Origin: Sipunculus nudus
Lineage: Eukaryota > Annelida > Sipuncula > Golfingiida > Sipunculidae
Assembly: GCA_026874595.1 (NCBI GenBank)
Contig: CM049314.1
Coordinates: 67,813,300-67,877,299 of the forward strand
Direction of reading: 5' to 3'
DNA length: 64,000 bases
Shown here: in pieces, positions 1 to 11,535 of the stretch
Layout of the letters: every line of letters starts with the position of its first letter
Position numbering within the stretch: position 1 is the first letter of the stretch
Translations under genes and position numbers: made by a program
Notes under the pieces: model-generated
Databases searched by the model: none
What the model was told of the DNA's origin: nothing
Seen by the model: the letters and a program-made list of their open reading frames with translations, nothing else

Positions 1-153
1 CTAATCCCCTCCAGCAAGCAGTTCTTGTGGACTGTCTAAACACAAATCAGATAAACACAATCTGATTTCCAAGAAGCTGGTATTCACCTATTATTTACAT
101 TTAGCACCAACGCATCAAGGTCTAATTGCCACGGGAAAAGGCCTAGGGGAGCA

Positions 154-258
154 ATGAGTCCTTATATTACAAACGTTGTTTGTTATTCCTCAACCACTGC
201 CCGGCACAAATTGGCCAATCGTGTCCTAAATGTTAAGCTGATTGCCCTAGACCAATGA
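154..258 (+). other. Short conserved reading frame in block A, function unknown
   Basis: A 34-codon frame starts at ATG 154 and stops at TGA 256-258. The equivalent frame is intact in C1 (from 9943) and C2 (from 32829). In C3 one extra base near 52970 breaks it. In C1 it lies about 200 bp downstream of a TATA-like box. The length is too short, and the differences between copies too few, to tell selection from recent duplication. It could be a 5' exon or simply chance. No family is recognised. Confidence 0.15.
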
Positions 259-645
259 ACGCGCGTCTTTCAGGATTGCCTTATTTGACGTAGGTCTTTA
301 TGTGATTGTATGATATTATTCCTATACAATAAGTGTGTGAATACTCATAGTAAAAGCTCAGATTCTGATAAAAAAAGTAATAGGTCTGTTCATATCACGA
401 GTGCGAAATGTCATTTACAGTATACCGAAAAAAAGGTCAAATAAATTCAGTTACATTTTATTCAAAGACAACTTAGAATTTACTTACGGGTTTGTCAGAG
501 TAATATTTTGCTATGTATATTTGTATGTAACAGTATTACATGACTTACAATGTTCGAAGCTAAATAGATTACTGATATAATATTCAAAATAATCCATTGA
601 AAATTGACATGGCTTTCGCGATCAGTTGAAACGAGTGTATCTCAT

Positions 646-716
646 ATCGATATTAAAGATATATATCGTTATATCGCGTTACGGTGATTCGCATATTGCG
701 TATCGCGATACGGTTT
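646..716. repeat. Palindromic CpG-rich stretch in block A
   Basis: A run of overlapping ATCGAT- and CGCG-type words includes the perfect 12-bp palindrome GTATCGCGATAC near 702-713. It is conserved in C1 (about 10434-10502) and C2 (about 33293-33363, one palindrome base changed). It is decayed in C3 (about 53440-53510), where homology to C1 also ends. It could be a protein-binding cluster or a terminal piece of an old DNA transposon. Confidence 0.4.
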
Positions 717-1043
717 TCAAACATCCTTGGCGTGACAGTTAAGCTTGACAATGATTAGTTAGTCAACTTGTAACATGGATTGATTCAGTAGAGATTATCG
801 TATTATCACAATATTAGAGCTCTTTCATGTTTTAAACGACAATTCTTGAAAACCTTAGCACTCTGAACCTTATAACCTATATAGGATTCACGGAAAACAC
901 CAATTAGGTACTCGTTCTTTCCGTTTAATTATGCCTGTGGGAATGGCGACAGGGGGTTACTCTTTTTTACGTATAACTTTTCTTTCCCTTTTTTTCAATT
1001 AGCTAATATATAAATATATAAGGATATCAAATTTAAATAAGTA

Positions 1044-1737
1044 CAGTGGAACCCCACAATTACGACCACCCTGGGGACTGAGCAAAGTGGTCGTACTTTG
1101 GGGGTGGTCGTATTTGTGAAACTCTTACCGTGGTCGCACGTAGCACGCTGATATTTAATGTGTATCAGAGTTTATTTATTTATTTAGGATAAACCAGGTC
1201 GTTAATTTTACCAATGAGGATCGAACAATATGTGATGAGTTGAAATTTAAAGCCCGCAACCCCACAATTAGGGTAGCTGTAATACAGGTGATCACTGAGG
1301 GGCAATTAGCATCTAACCCTAGGTCAGACCGGCTCATTAAGAAATCTGGTCGATGGTTACCCTCTTTGATTTATAACCTACACCTCAACGAGTCTCAGCG
1401 AAGACACCGAGTCGGGAAGATATGCGGGACCAGATTAACACTCGGGTTAAGAAACCTTGTTACCCGCTTTGATCTTTCGTTAAGGCGCCTGTGACAAAAC
1501 GCAGCGATCGACTCGTGACAAATGTTGTTTCAGTACTTCTCGGCGGTGGTCGCATTAGCGGGGTCGCATTAGCACTGGAGCCAGGAAATCTGGTCGTAAT
1601 TCTTAATTCAGGGGTGGTCGTAATTAAGAGTCATTTTTAAACATAAATGAACTAAAAAAAAATTCATGACCAAGCAAAATGGTCGTAATTGGGGGGTGGT
1701 CGCAATTGTGGGGTGGTCGCAAGGCGGGGTTCCACTG
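1044..1737. mobile_element. TA-flanked TIR MITE (pogo/Tc1-mariner-like), C0 only
   Basis: A 694-bp element starts CAGTGGAACCCC and ends in its inverse GGGGTTCCACTG. It is flanked by TA on both sides (1042-1043 and 1738-1739). Inner subterminal GTGGTCGTA-type words recur in inverted orientation at both ends. C1 (about 10880) and C2 (about 33720) show the uninterrupted target AAGTACACCGATTA, so insertion with TA duplication is directly visible. TA target and CAGTGGAACC-type ends fit the Tc1/mariner superfamily, pogo branch. An 84-codon frame at 1240-1494 inside it resembles nothing I know, so the element is probably non-autonomous. Confidence 0.85.
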
Positions 1738-2362
1738 TACATCGATTAGTTCACACCCTGATACAAGTAATCTCTGTCATAGCTTAATAAGATTAATTCT
1801 TTTTAGAACGGAACCTCTATGAAAAGAAATGTAATTGCTATAGTTAAATCAATAACCACATAATCCTGCAAAATCACGGTCAAAATACAAAAATATTTAC
1901 ATTTGCACTGATATTGGGTGAGACATCCATGATGTTGTCTGCAATATTGTCCCAAGGAACATGCATGCATTTTCCTAAAGGATATGCAAGCACTAATACA
2001 ATTACCGATACACATCCGTATTTTCCTCCAAACAGCGAGATTCCGGGTTCTTCTAATCAACCAAAATCTTTTTGTCGACTGATATGCGTCTTTGGTTTGT
2101 CCTCGGGGTACCTACGTGTCGCATTTTTGTGCTCTTATCACACGCTGAGAGTTTTGTCCCTCCAGGCCATTTAAAAAGCATGTGCCAGTACCTGTGCCCG
2201 TACCCAGATATCTTAACTTGTTGCCATCCGTTTCTTCATAACCCACGTCATGAACGTTTTAAAAGGGTGCTCATCTTTCGAGAGATTATTTGTTGAAATA
2301 ATACTGGTGACTATTAACATGAACACAAAATCGGAATAAGTCTTGTTTATTCAAATATGATA

Positions 2363-3277
2363 AAGATTAGATGTTCACATTTTAAAGGTCTCAAAAATAT
2401 TGAAGATTTTGTATGAAATTTTTGACTATTCTGGGGGATACTTTGGGGCCCTGTAGTTCAAAGGATATGGGTAACAGAGACCTAATTTCAGGTTTCCATG
2501 GAGACCTTTCATGGTTCTCCGAGTGTCAAGAATGAAGATTCTAGGTCCAGTTGTATGACTTGTGCCCTGTTAAAGGATGTTCATATCTTTAAAGGTCTCA
2601 AAAATAGAGAAAAAAATTCATTAAAAATCGAAAAATACAAGTGGCGCAACCAGTCTGTTGGAACTGATGGAACATCCCATGATCAATATGCATTCTAAAA
2701 ATCATGACCATCAGTATTGAGTTAATGAGATATTGAAGATTTTGTATGATTTTTTTTACTATTATGGGGGATACTTTGGGGCCCTATAGCTCAAAGGATA
2801 TGGGTAACAGAGACCTAATTTCTGGTTTCCATGGAGACTTTCAAAAGTCTCTCAGGGTGTCAAGAATGAAGATTCTAGGTCCAGTCTTTACGGTTTGTGC
2901 CCTGTGAATCGAAAAATACAGATGGCGCCACCAGTCTGCAGGAACTGATGAAAAATCTCATGATCAATATGTATGCCAAAACTCATGACCATCAGTGTTG
3001 TAGTTATTCAGATACTGCAGTTTTTGTATCAAATTTTCCATTATTCTGGGGGGGGGGGAGTATTTTGGAGCCATACAGCTTAAAGGATAGGGATATGGGT
3101 AACAAAGACCTGATTTCTGGTTTTTCATGGACTTCTCGGAATGTCAAGTTACAAGATTCTATGTCCAGCGGTTACGATTTCTGCCAGGTTAACGGACAGA
3201 CGGACAAGCAGACGGACAGACGGACGACGGACAACGAGTGATCGCTTTAGCTCAGATAACTTACGGTCAGCTGAGCT
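2363..3277 (-). mobile_element. Hairpin-ended tandem-repeat element (Helentron-like), partial
   Basis: The 5' terminus lies at 3277 on the minus strand: an AGCTCAG...CTGAGCT hairpin followed by GACGGACA repeats. Inward are almost three tandem units of about 290-340 bp, each with a GGGTAACA(G/A)AGACCT word (near 2471, 2807 and 3098). The 3' terminus is missing and the element is cut at 2362/2363, where C0 begins. The same family is seen at 24809-26265 and 44680-48510. The minus-strand flank is the integrase relic at 3278-4560. Confidence 0.7.
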
Positions 3278-4560
3278 AAAAAAACGTTTTCAGAGTCTTG
3301 ACAACACACACGTTTGGCATTAATTTTGGGCAATAGTATTGCCGCAGGGAACCTGGTAGATGGTAGGGCAGTCCCCCAACACTGTCAACAATAATCCTAC
3401 CAAATGGTTCCTCGAAAGCAGGAATAGGCCTCAGTGGGGCTTGAGGAGGAATTTGATTGGATTTACCATCTGGTACAATATAGTACAACATCAGTCCTCA
3501 GGTTTGGCCAATAGAAGTGTATACTAACTTTCTGATAATTTTTATTTATTCCTAAACGGCCAGACAAAGGAGCCTCATGTGCCATGCTTAAAATTTCTCT
3601 GCGATAAATTTTGGGCATTACTGTTTAATGTTTGATGGCCCACTCATCATCAGCGCATACATCAGGTGGTCGCCATTTACGCATAAGCACTCCATATTTA
3701 ACATAAAACAAACTGGGTTCTGTGAAAGTTCATCTTTAGAAACTGCCCTGGGAAACAAACATGATATATCAGGGTCCTTATGCTGTTATGCAATTAATTC
3801 TGACCTTGAAAATGCTGCATCCTGTACGGGCGAGTCCTTAGATAATTCACTAATGACTCTCAGTGTGTTGTTATCTGGACCATTCTCCTCATGTGTGTTT
3901 TTCTTCGCCATAGATCTAGTTACAGCACATGAAGGATACAAACTAGGAATTTCCTGACTTTCAGGATTAGTGTACTGATCAAGACACGGCTTTTCTGTCA
4001 CTATTGGTTACAGGCTGTACTGTGTCACCTGTAACATCATTGCCTTGCAGCAACTGAATTCCCTTTAAAGCTATAGCAGTTCATATGCCCACAGTAATAT
4101 TCCTAGAAATCAAATCTGACTTTATTTGTATACTGTTGAGCGGAACTGTCGTGTGCTTGTCTGAAAACATACCATTACCAAGTGCAAAGTGTTTCCTAAC
4201 ATGAGAGTTTGGCCTTTACTAGTGTCCCTCAAAATTCTAATAGAGTTAGAATCTGAAAAATTACTTGAAAGTGACACAGAACCATTATGTATGAATAGCT
4301 CAAATTACTTCATTTCATAGTCAGGAGAGTTATCTGCTACCTCAGTTTCATCAAACAAAGAACTGACATTGACAGTGTCAGTCATAAACTCTTTTTCAGA
4401 GTCAGTAAAGGAATCTACATCCTTATTACAATCAAACTCCTCATGGGAGTCAACAGAGGAATTTTCCTCAGCAGAAACAAACTTGTGTTTGTCATAAGAG
4501 GACCTGGCCTAATTTACAATACTATCGCAGGAGTCAACTGAGGTTTTTACCGCGCAAGCT
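3278..4560 (-). pseudogene. Gypsy pol relic in C1: protease to integrase N-terminus
   Basis: Read from 4560 down, the minus strand gives an acidic spacer and then a retropepsin-like stretch whose active site reads DTS, where the family has DTG, near 4230. Next come a degraded LLGND-type end of the protease, a linker with AVTRSMAKK (about 3927-3901), and the HHCC zinc-finger region of an integrase (about 3620-3480). In this copy the CxxC pair is lost by a small deletion. The IIVD of the integrase core follows (about 3403-3392). The frame continues to a phenylalanine-rich segment and stops at 3278, exactly where the hairpin-ended element begins. Several frameshifts and stops make it a dead copy. 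The RT half present next to C2 is missing here. Confidence 0.8.
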
Positions 4561-6498
4561 ACGGATAATAGGCGTTCAATTTATCGTGAGTTAAAGTCAA
4601 TTTTATTTGAAAAATACGACCTAGCTTGTCAGTCGTATTATTTACATGGTCGTTCACTGGCTTTGAATCTATCAATTTTAGTTCTTTTATTTCCAATCCT
4701 AATATCCTAGTTTTCTTACGGAAACCGGCCTTAAATTTTCTGTAAGCGCATAACCACTTATTTCATTAATTCAGTTGAGTGATTTCTTTATGAAATAGAA
4801 TTGTTCAAGTTCAACATTTTCCGAGCGTTTTCCCCGGAAAGATGCGTTACATTTTGTGTGAACATAAAGCAGTTTAATTTTATAATCAATGGCTTGCGGT
4901 GTATATCTTCTATAAAATACATTATCGATTCTACTCGTTTCATCACTTCATTTTCGCTCCAAACAATTTTTACATTTGGCTTCAGCTCAGTAGACTCAAA
5001 GTGTTATATGGCACAAAATATACCCAAATTTTCTTTTTAAATTTAAAAAAAACTGGCTTACATTTTGCTTCAGCCCAGTGGACTCAAAGTATTATATGAT
5101 ACTAAGAATATCTATTTTTTTTATTAATATTTCAATAAAAGTCATACATCAGCAATACTCACACATCAACTGTAATAACTGATGCAGTGATGAACCACAG
5201 CACCTAAAAGGTAAACTAATCAGTCACGGAAGCGGCTATTTATCTTCAATGACAGACACTTTATCTGTGTATTATTGCTTCATCTGTCTTTCCACCTCGA
5301 CTTATACTCGCGTATATACCGCAATGATGGGCCATTTTGGCGGTAATGTATCATTCTGGACAAGCAGCACATGTGAAGTGATTTATTAACAATATTTTAA
5401 ACAAGACGTTAATTTTAAACAAGACGAACATAAAAAAGTATTAGTTTCAGTTTTTTTTTATATCAATAAATTTTTCATCCGCGTTAAAACATCTCACATA
5501 TAGAACACTCGCTGTCTTTATCTTTATGGTGGTACTTTTGGGAGCGTGTTGATTTATGATGAGTTCAAATACTTTAACATTAATTGAAAACATAAAAATA
5601 GACCCAGCTTGACCTGTTTTTTTATACTGGCTTTTAAATAGTCCTTGTTTTAAACCTAGTATATAAAAGCTGAGAGGTCTACTTTGTCTAACATGATATG
5701 GGTAAAAAATACATTCCTTTTTATGGGGGTTGTTGTTTTCATTTTTTTTCTCTATATTTAGCTCAGCTGACTGTCAGTCATGCTAAGCTGCAGGAATGGG
5801 TATTTGTCCTCCCCCTTTCCGTTCGTCAGTCCAACCGGCCGTTATCGGTGCACAAGTCGTAATCGTTTTACCTATAAATTAACAACCGTTGAGATCCTTG
5901 AGACATCCCGGAAACCCAAACCTAGGTCATAGGGACCTATAAAAGATCTTTTTTTTTGGTGCCATGAAAGTCACATTCTTCTTTAAGTACTGAAGTAGTA
6001 CATATTTCTTCTACAAAACTAACACACAATTGTTTTGAATACTACCTAAGAAGAGCTCAATAACTGGCGACCTTGGCCTTGATGTTCACGATTGATTTTT
6101 GCGGAAAAAAAGTATATATTTCAAGTAAACAACATTACGTTTGAAAACATATATTTTTCGTCACATTCAAATATTGTTCAAATAACGTTCTCTGATGATT
6201 TTGAAAACTGCTGACTTTGATCTTGATCTCCAGGGTCTAATCTGTGGAAATGTTTTTCCTCAGATTTTCGGAAAAGGCACATGGTAGACTTCTGCGTGCT
6301 TTTTGCGACTATGAGAACAGATCTAGTTCACACACATATCCCAGACAGCATTCAAAATTTTAAGAGAATTGGTACAACAGTTCATCAAAAATCGTATTCT
6401 TCTGATGTGAACACTTCGTATAAGTATGACAATTTCTTAAGGAAGAAACCTGTTGACTTTGCCAAAATCCAAAATGTCTAAGTTTTGTTTTTATATAA

Positions 6499-6890
6499 CC
6501 AGCTTCTGTGGCTCAGAGGTAGAGCGCATCACTCAAGGCCGGGAGATCGTGAGTTCGAATCTCAGCCTTTGCAGTGAGATTTTTCACGGTCGGCTTCCAC
6601 CTAGGGTGAGTGGCTGCAGGCTAAATGGGGAGACTGTGCTTACACTCGTGTTTCACTCTTAAATGAGTGCGCCTTTCGGGGGTTCCTCGGTGTTATGACC
6701 AAGTAATGGTGATGACACACACCCAGTGCCCGCAGGAGTGGTATGCCGAACCTGGTTGACACCAGGAAAAGTCCGATGAAAGCCCCTGTCACGTAGTCCG
6801 AAACCGGAATGGAACTCTTAATATGCACATATACATAGTTAATTAAAGCATTAAAAATGGAGGCGGTTACCTCCACCAAAACAAATAAAT
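6499..6890 (+). mobile_element. tRNA-headed SINE (C1)
   Basis: The head begins CAGCTTCTGTGGCTCAGAGG (pol III box A-like TGGCTCAGAGG) and has a box B-like GAGTTCGAATCTC about 35 bp on. The body contains a hairpin CCTGG...CCAGG near 6748-6764, a conserved TCACGTAGTCCGAAACCGG core and an A-rich tail. It is nested in the subfamily B element, shared with C2 at 29523-29905, and absent from C3. Confidence 0.85.
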
Positions 6891-7209
6891 GAATACAATT
6901 AAAAAAAATTGTTTTATATGTTGTCATTTAGGTATTTTATTTAGCGAGCATGGCTTATATAATATATTTGATGCCTTTATTTGAAATTGATTTTCAGGCC
7001 TTAGCACCGTAGCAATAACATCACTTATATGGAGGCTACTGCTGGTTTAGTACGCAAGTGGATGGCAATAGCAGCTTTAGAAAATTTCCAAAACTTCGCA
7101 TCGGCGAACATAAATCTCCACGCAGCCTTGTTGTGTATTTTGATTCCCAATCCACCATAGAGATACACGTGAAAATGACCGGCCGTCATATTAAATAATG
7201 ATTTTAAAA

Positions 7210-7620
7210 AGTTGCATAGCCATCTTTAATTTTAGGCACTGAATTCAGTGTAGCTGACGCAATACAGGTGTAACGCGGCCATACTTGTCACATCCACTTA
7301 GTTTAACGAGCTGCGCTGTTCTGAAACCCGCTGCATTTATGTAGACGGATACCATAGGTGTAATACATTTCCATAATCTTATGTTATAGACCTTATTCAC
7401 TTATACATACCAGGTAGATGCCTCAGATCAGACTATCGGGAATCACTCTTTCTACCATGTAAAAGTCTTCCTTGGTTGCCAAAGAATCATTGTTTGTGGC
7501 AGGTCCTGCTTCGTGTAATTTATTACCATAGGATCTAAGACAAGCTGAGTACCAAGCCACTTTTTTTTAAAAGTCTTAATACTACTTATTTGTGCAATAT
7601 TTCGATGGCCTGTGATTTTT
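7210..7620. pseudogene. LINE reverse-transcriptase 3' remnant with an inverted segment (C1)
   Basis: The part at about 7370-7620 matches the end of a jockey/CR1-type non-LTR ORF on the plus strand. The part at about 7210-7370 is the preceding LINE segment but lies in the reverse orientation relative to C3 (about 50330-50500). C2 (about 30255-30430) has the same inverted arrangement as C1. Confidence 0.6.
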
Positions 7621-8682
7621 CAGATGTTGCAGATTCTTTTTAACTTGAGTTTGATGTCACATCATGGTAAAATACTGGGTTATTTGCCTTTTTTAAATAA
7701 ATTATAGTCATGCATCTTTATTTTAACGAATAAGTTTTCCATGGTCATTCATTTTCTATATAACTGCTTGCTTGTAATACCGTTTTAGAGCACATCATTA
7801 TGGAATTACGCTTTACAGAATAAAATATTATTATTATTTATTATAAATCAATAATGTCATGCTAGTAAGGTGATCGCCTTAACCTATGGGTCACTTGTCT
7901 TGTTTACAATTCATGCATCAATGGGTCTGTTCATTCAGGTAAATCCAACTTTGATTCAACCGAATTTCGTTGAAAAATAGGATAAAATAAATGTTCGTGC
8001 AATTTAACCTCGACAATAGTCCGATGATTAGATTATTTACTGCGTCTAATGTTAAATTCTTGTGCAGTGTGCCTAACAAAGGTATATTTGGATTAAAACT
8101 AAATTTTGTGGAGCTGTCGGTCTTAAGAGAAGAAAGGGACTTTAATTGTGAATGGGTAGTCACTTTAACAATAGTTCTGATACCTATGACATTGCTAAAG
8201 ACAAAATGTAAACATTTCAAAGTTGTGACTCATCCCTGGATACCAGTATTAAGTTCAGCCGATAATATTAAAAAAAATAGTCATTGCTTGCTGAATATGG
8301 TTTTGTATGCTTTACCAGATAAGAGAGATTTCTAAAAACATTGTTATAATAGCTCACTATTAATAATTGGCAAAAACATTGATTAAACGCCTTCACAAAG
8401 ATCCATAATTATAACACCGTTTCTCTGGAGCTAAACACGGTTTAGTTTCAATCAAATGTTGCTTGAGACGGACGTATATAAATTAAGCTACAGAGTTGAA
8501 TCTATGACAGTTTTTTTTTTATTTCAATGCAGTGTAATCAGTTCGCATGATTACAGATAATTTGTTTCCTTTATACCGAGCAGTGGCGTCAATTTATCTT
8601 AAAGGCTGTGGAGTTGATTCATAGAGATAGGTTGGAGCAACCTTATTAAACCGACACGGATATTGAAATATCTCACTCTTCC

Positions 8683-8685
<3 letters not shown>

Positions 8686-8732
<47 letters not shown>
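8686..8732. repeat. (TA)n microsatellite
   Basis: Pure TA dinucleotides. The same locus carries a TA tract in C2 (31744-31794) and C3 (51852-51914), with different lengths. Confidence 0.97.
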
Positions 8733-8734
<2 letters not shown>

Positions 8735-9716
8735 GTAAATATAATGTAAATATATATGAACCTTAATATAGTTTACATATTATAACCAAGCATGAGATTA
8801 AATTAAAAAAAAATCAAGCAAAAAGCACCGGTATAACTTTAGGCATTTATTCTAATTATTGATATATATCTTATTTCCAGTATATAAATCTGACACTCTG
8901 AATATTTTTAATTAATCTCCCATTACCTAAATAATCGGGGATTAAAACACCAATCCCACTGTATTGACCCACTAGATATGCCGGCCAGTTCTACTTCCAA
9001 AAGTTACCTCCTCCAACGTTAAGACAACGAGTTAAGTGATGGTGTGTGTGGGTTGGGGGCGGTGGGATGACTAAGTCTCATATCCGACAGTAACGAGTGA
9101 GTTGAACAATGAACTCTATGTGATCATAATCTTTTATTCACTCAGTGAATAATCATAAGCAGAGAAACTGCGAGCAGGCAATTAAGTTATGTTGGCAATG
9201 TAAACAGTCAATCACCTGAAAGGCGCGACTCTAACAGAACATATGTACAGTGTGTTTTACCAAATATTAGGAATTGAAGAATCAGTTGACATATCGTCTG
9301 TTTTTTTCCTGTCCTATTTTACCCATATATTAATACACTTTTATAATTTCAAACTAAGGTGTGTATTGATACAAGAAAATATATATCATTTCATGATTTA
9401 TGTAGCACAAGAAACATATTTATTGTTATCAATCAGGCCCAACCACAAATTAGAAAACTAGAAATTAAGCAGTCTTAGACTAGATGTAGACCCCTCTGCT
9501 ATGGCCACTGTTGCATGGTTGCATCAAAGATGAGCTCCAGAACAAAAGCGGCCCTTAATCCCTGTGTACGGGTAATTACTTATCTTGTAATGTTATTAAA
9601 CACTACTATATAATTATACTATATAAGTATAACCATCCACAACATCCTCAAACACCTTTTTAGTAGAGTTACTCAGAGACTTACCAAACCGGCCAAAAAA
9701 CTTAAAAACGTGCCGC

Positions 9717-9790
9717 CGGGGGGGGGGGGGGGGTATAAAAAGGTGATGGCTACAAGTTGATGAATTTGCTTTCACAGCTATTACTAAGTC
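9717..9790 (+). promoter_or_regulatory. Poly(G)-TATA promoter-like module (C1)
   Basis: A run of about 17 G is followed at once by TATAAAAAGGTGATGGCTAC and a conserved leader that runs into block A. The same arrangement recurs at about 52736-52800 and 54268-54360. The TATA box, spacing and leader are kept, while the G tract varies in length. C2 lacks it through a deletion at about 32733. It could be a host promoter with first exon, or the promoter of a mobile element. The downstream sequence shows no recognisable protein. Confidence 0.35.
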
Positions 9791-11535
9791 TAATCCCCTC
9801 CAGCAAGCAGTCCTTGTGGACTGTCTAAACACAAATCAGATAAACACAATCTGATTTCAAAGAAGCTGGTATTCACCTATCATTTATATTTAGCACCAAC
9901 GCACCGAGGTCTAGATGCCACGGGACAAGGCCTAGGGGAGCAATGAGTCCTAATATTACAAACGTTGTTTGTTATTCCTCAACCACTGCCCGGCACAAAT
10001 TGGCCAATCGTGTCCTAAATGTTAAGCTGATTGCCCTAGAATAATGAACGTACGTCTTTCAGGATTGACTTATTTGACGTAGGTCTTTACTTGATTGTAT
10101 GATATTATTCCTATACAATACGTGTGTGAATACTCAAAGTAAAAGCTCAGATTCTGATAAAAAAGCAATAGGTCTGTTCATCCCACGAGTGCGAAATGTC
10201 ATTTACAGTATACCGCAAAAAGGTCAAATAAATTCAGTTAAATTTTATTCAAAGGCCACTTAGAATTTACTTACGGGTTTGTCAGAGTAATATTTTGCCA
10301 TGTATATTTGTATGTAACAGTATTACACGGCTTACAATGTTCGAAGCTAAATAGATTACTGATATAATATTCAAAATAATCCATTGAAAATTGGCATGGC
10401 TTTCGCGATCAGTTGAAACGAGTATATCTCATATCGATATTAAAGATATATATCGTTATATCGCGTTACGGTGATTCGTATATTGCGTATCGCGATACGG
10501 TTTTTAAACATCCTTGGCGTGACAGTTAAGCTTGACATTGATAAGTTAGTCAACTTGTAACTTGGATTGACTCAGTAGAGCTTATCGTATTATCACAATA
10601 TATGAGCTCTTTCAGGTTTTAAACGACAATTCTTGAAAACCTTAGCACTCTGAACCTTTTAACCTATATAGGATTCACGGAAAAACACCAATTAGGTACA
10701 GTATAAATCAATTGACTAATTAACAAATTGGTTCAGTTTATCAATTAGGTACTCGTTCTTTCCGTTTAATTATGCCTGTGGGAATCGGGACAGGGGGTTA
10801 CTCTTTTTTTACGTTTAACTTTTCTTTCCCTGTTTTCAATTAGCTAATATATAAATATATAAGGATATTAAATTTAAATAAGTACACCGATTATTTCATA
10901 CCCTGATACAAGTAATCTCTGTCATAGCTAAATAAGATTAGTTCTTTTTAGAACGGAACCACTATGAAAAGAACTGTAATTGCTATAGTTAAATCAATAA
11001 CCACATAATCCTGGAAAATCACGGTCAATAGACAAAAATATTTACATTTGCACTGATATTGGGTGAGACATCCATCATGTTGTCTGCAATAGTGTCCCAA
11101 GGAGCATGCATGCATTTTCCTAAAAGGTATGCAAGCACTAATACAATTACCGATATTCACATAATCCACGTTCAGTTACAAACCCGTATTTTTCTCCAAA
11201 CAGCGAGATTCCGGGTTCTTGTAATCAACCAAAATCTTTTTGTCGATTGATATGCGTCTTTGGTTTGTCCTCGGGGTACCTTCGTGTCGCATTTTTGTGC
11301 TCTTATCACACGCTGAGAGTTTTGTCCCTCCAGGCCATTTAAAAAGCATGTGCCAGTACCTGTGCCCCTACAGAGTAAAACCCAGAGATTTTAACTTGTT
11401 CCCATCCGTTTCTTGATAACCCAGGTCATGAACGTTTTAAAAGGGCACTCATCTTTCGAGAGATTATTTGGTGAAATAATACTGGTGACTATTAACATGA
11501 ACATAAAATCGGAATAAGTCTTGTTTATTCAAATA
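9791..11535. repeat. Segmental copy C1, block A
   Basis: Colinear with 1-2362 and 32734-34340. It lacks the MITE of C0 and shows the intact TA target near 10880. Relative to C0 it contains an extra short stretch near 10700-10740 (a local duplication around AATTAGGTAC), shared in part with C2. Confidence 0.85.

Larger units (their letters stand above)
1..2362. repeat. Segmental copy C0, block A
   Basis: This stretch is colinear with 9791-11530 (C1) and 32734-34335 (C2), apart from the MITE at 1044-1737. It starts inside the conserved module that follows the TATA-like site in C1. It carries a 34-codon frame at 154-258 that is also open in C1 and C2 but frameshifted in C3. At many single-base differences it agrees with C2 against C1. 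Homology stops sharply at 2362, where the sequence joins the interior of a tandem-repeat element. No recognisable protein is encoded. Confidence 0.85.
5760..7897 (+). mobile_element. Hairpin-ended composite element, subfamily B (C1)
   Basis: The 5' end is AGCTCAGCTGACTG with an inverted CAGTCATGCTAAGCT partner just inside, the same terminal design as the elements at 24809-26265 and 44680-48510. The 3' end is a CCTATGGGTCACTTG block, the family's usual terminus. Both ends abut T-rich DNA. The interior differs from the other subfamily. It has GACCTTGATCTTGATC words, a nested SINE (6499-6890) and LINE 3' remnants. Equivalents lie at 28789-30943 and 49380-51035, and the last has no SINE. Assignment to Helentrons is inference. 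Confidence 0.5.
4561..9790. repeat. Segmental copy C1, block B
   Basis: Colinear with 27561-32733 (C2) and, at lower identity, with 44440-44679 plus 48511-52800 (C3). It holds a hairpin-ended composite element (5760-7897), a SINE (6499-6890), LINE 3' remnants and a (TA)n tract. The frames at 7991-8335 and 31041-31331 correspond, but many differences are amino-acid-changing and C3 is frameshifted, so they are not taken as genes. Confidence 0.85.

Noticed and set aside
3048-3058. G tracts as telomere-like or switch-like repeats
   Set aside because: They are plain homopolymers without a repeating unit.
6499-6572. tRNA genes (here and at 21733, 29523, 56518 and 60341)
   Set aside because: The heads do not close into complete cloverleafs and each is fused to the same SINE body.
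7991-8335. 114-codon frame with a counterpart at 31041-31331
   Set aside because: The differences between the two are largely amino-acid-changing, the second ends earlier, and the C3 copy is frameshifted. This is what neutral duplicated DNA looks like.
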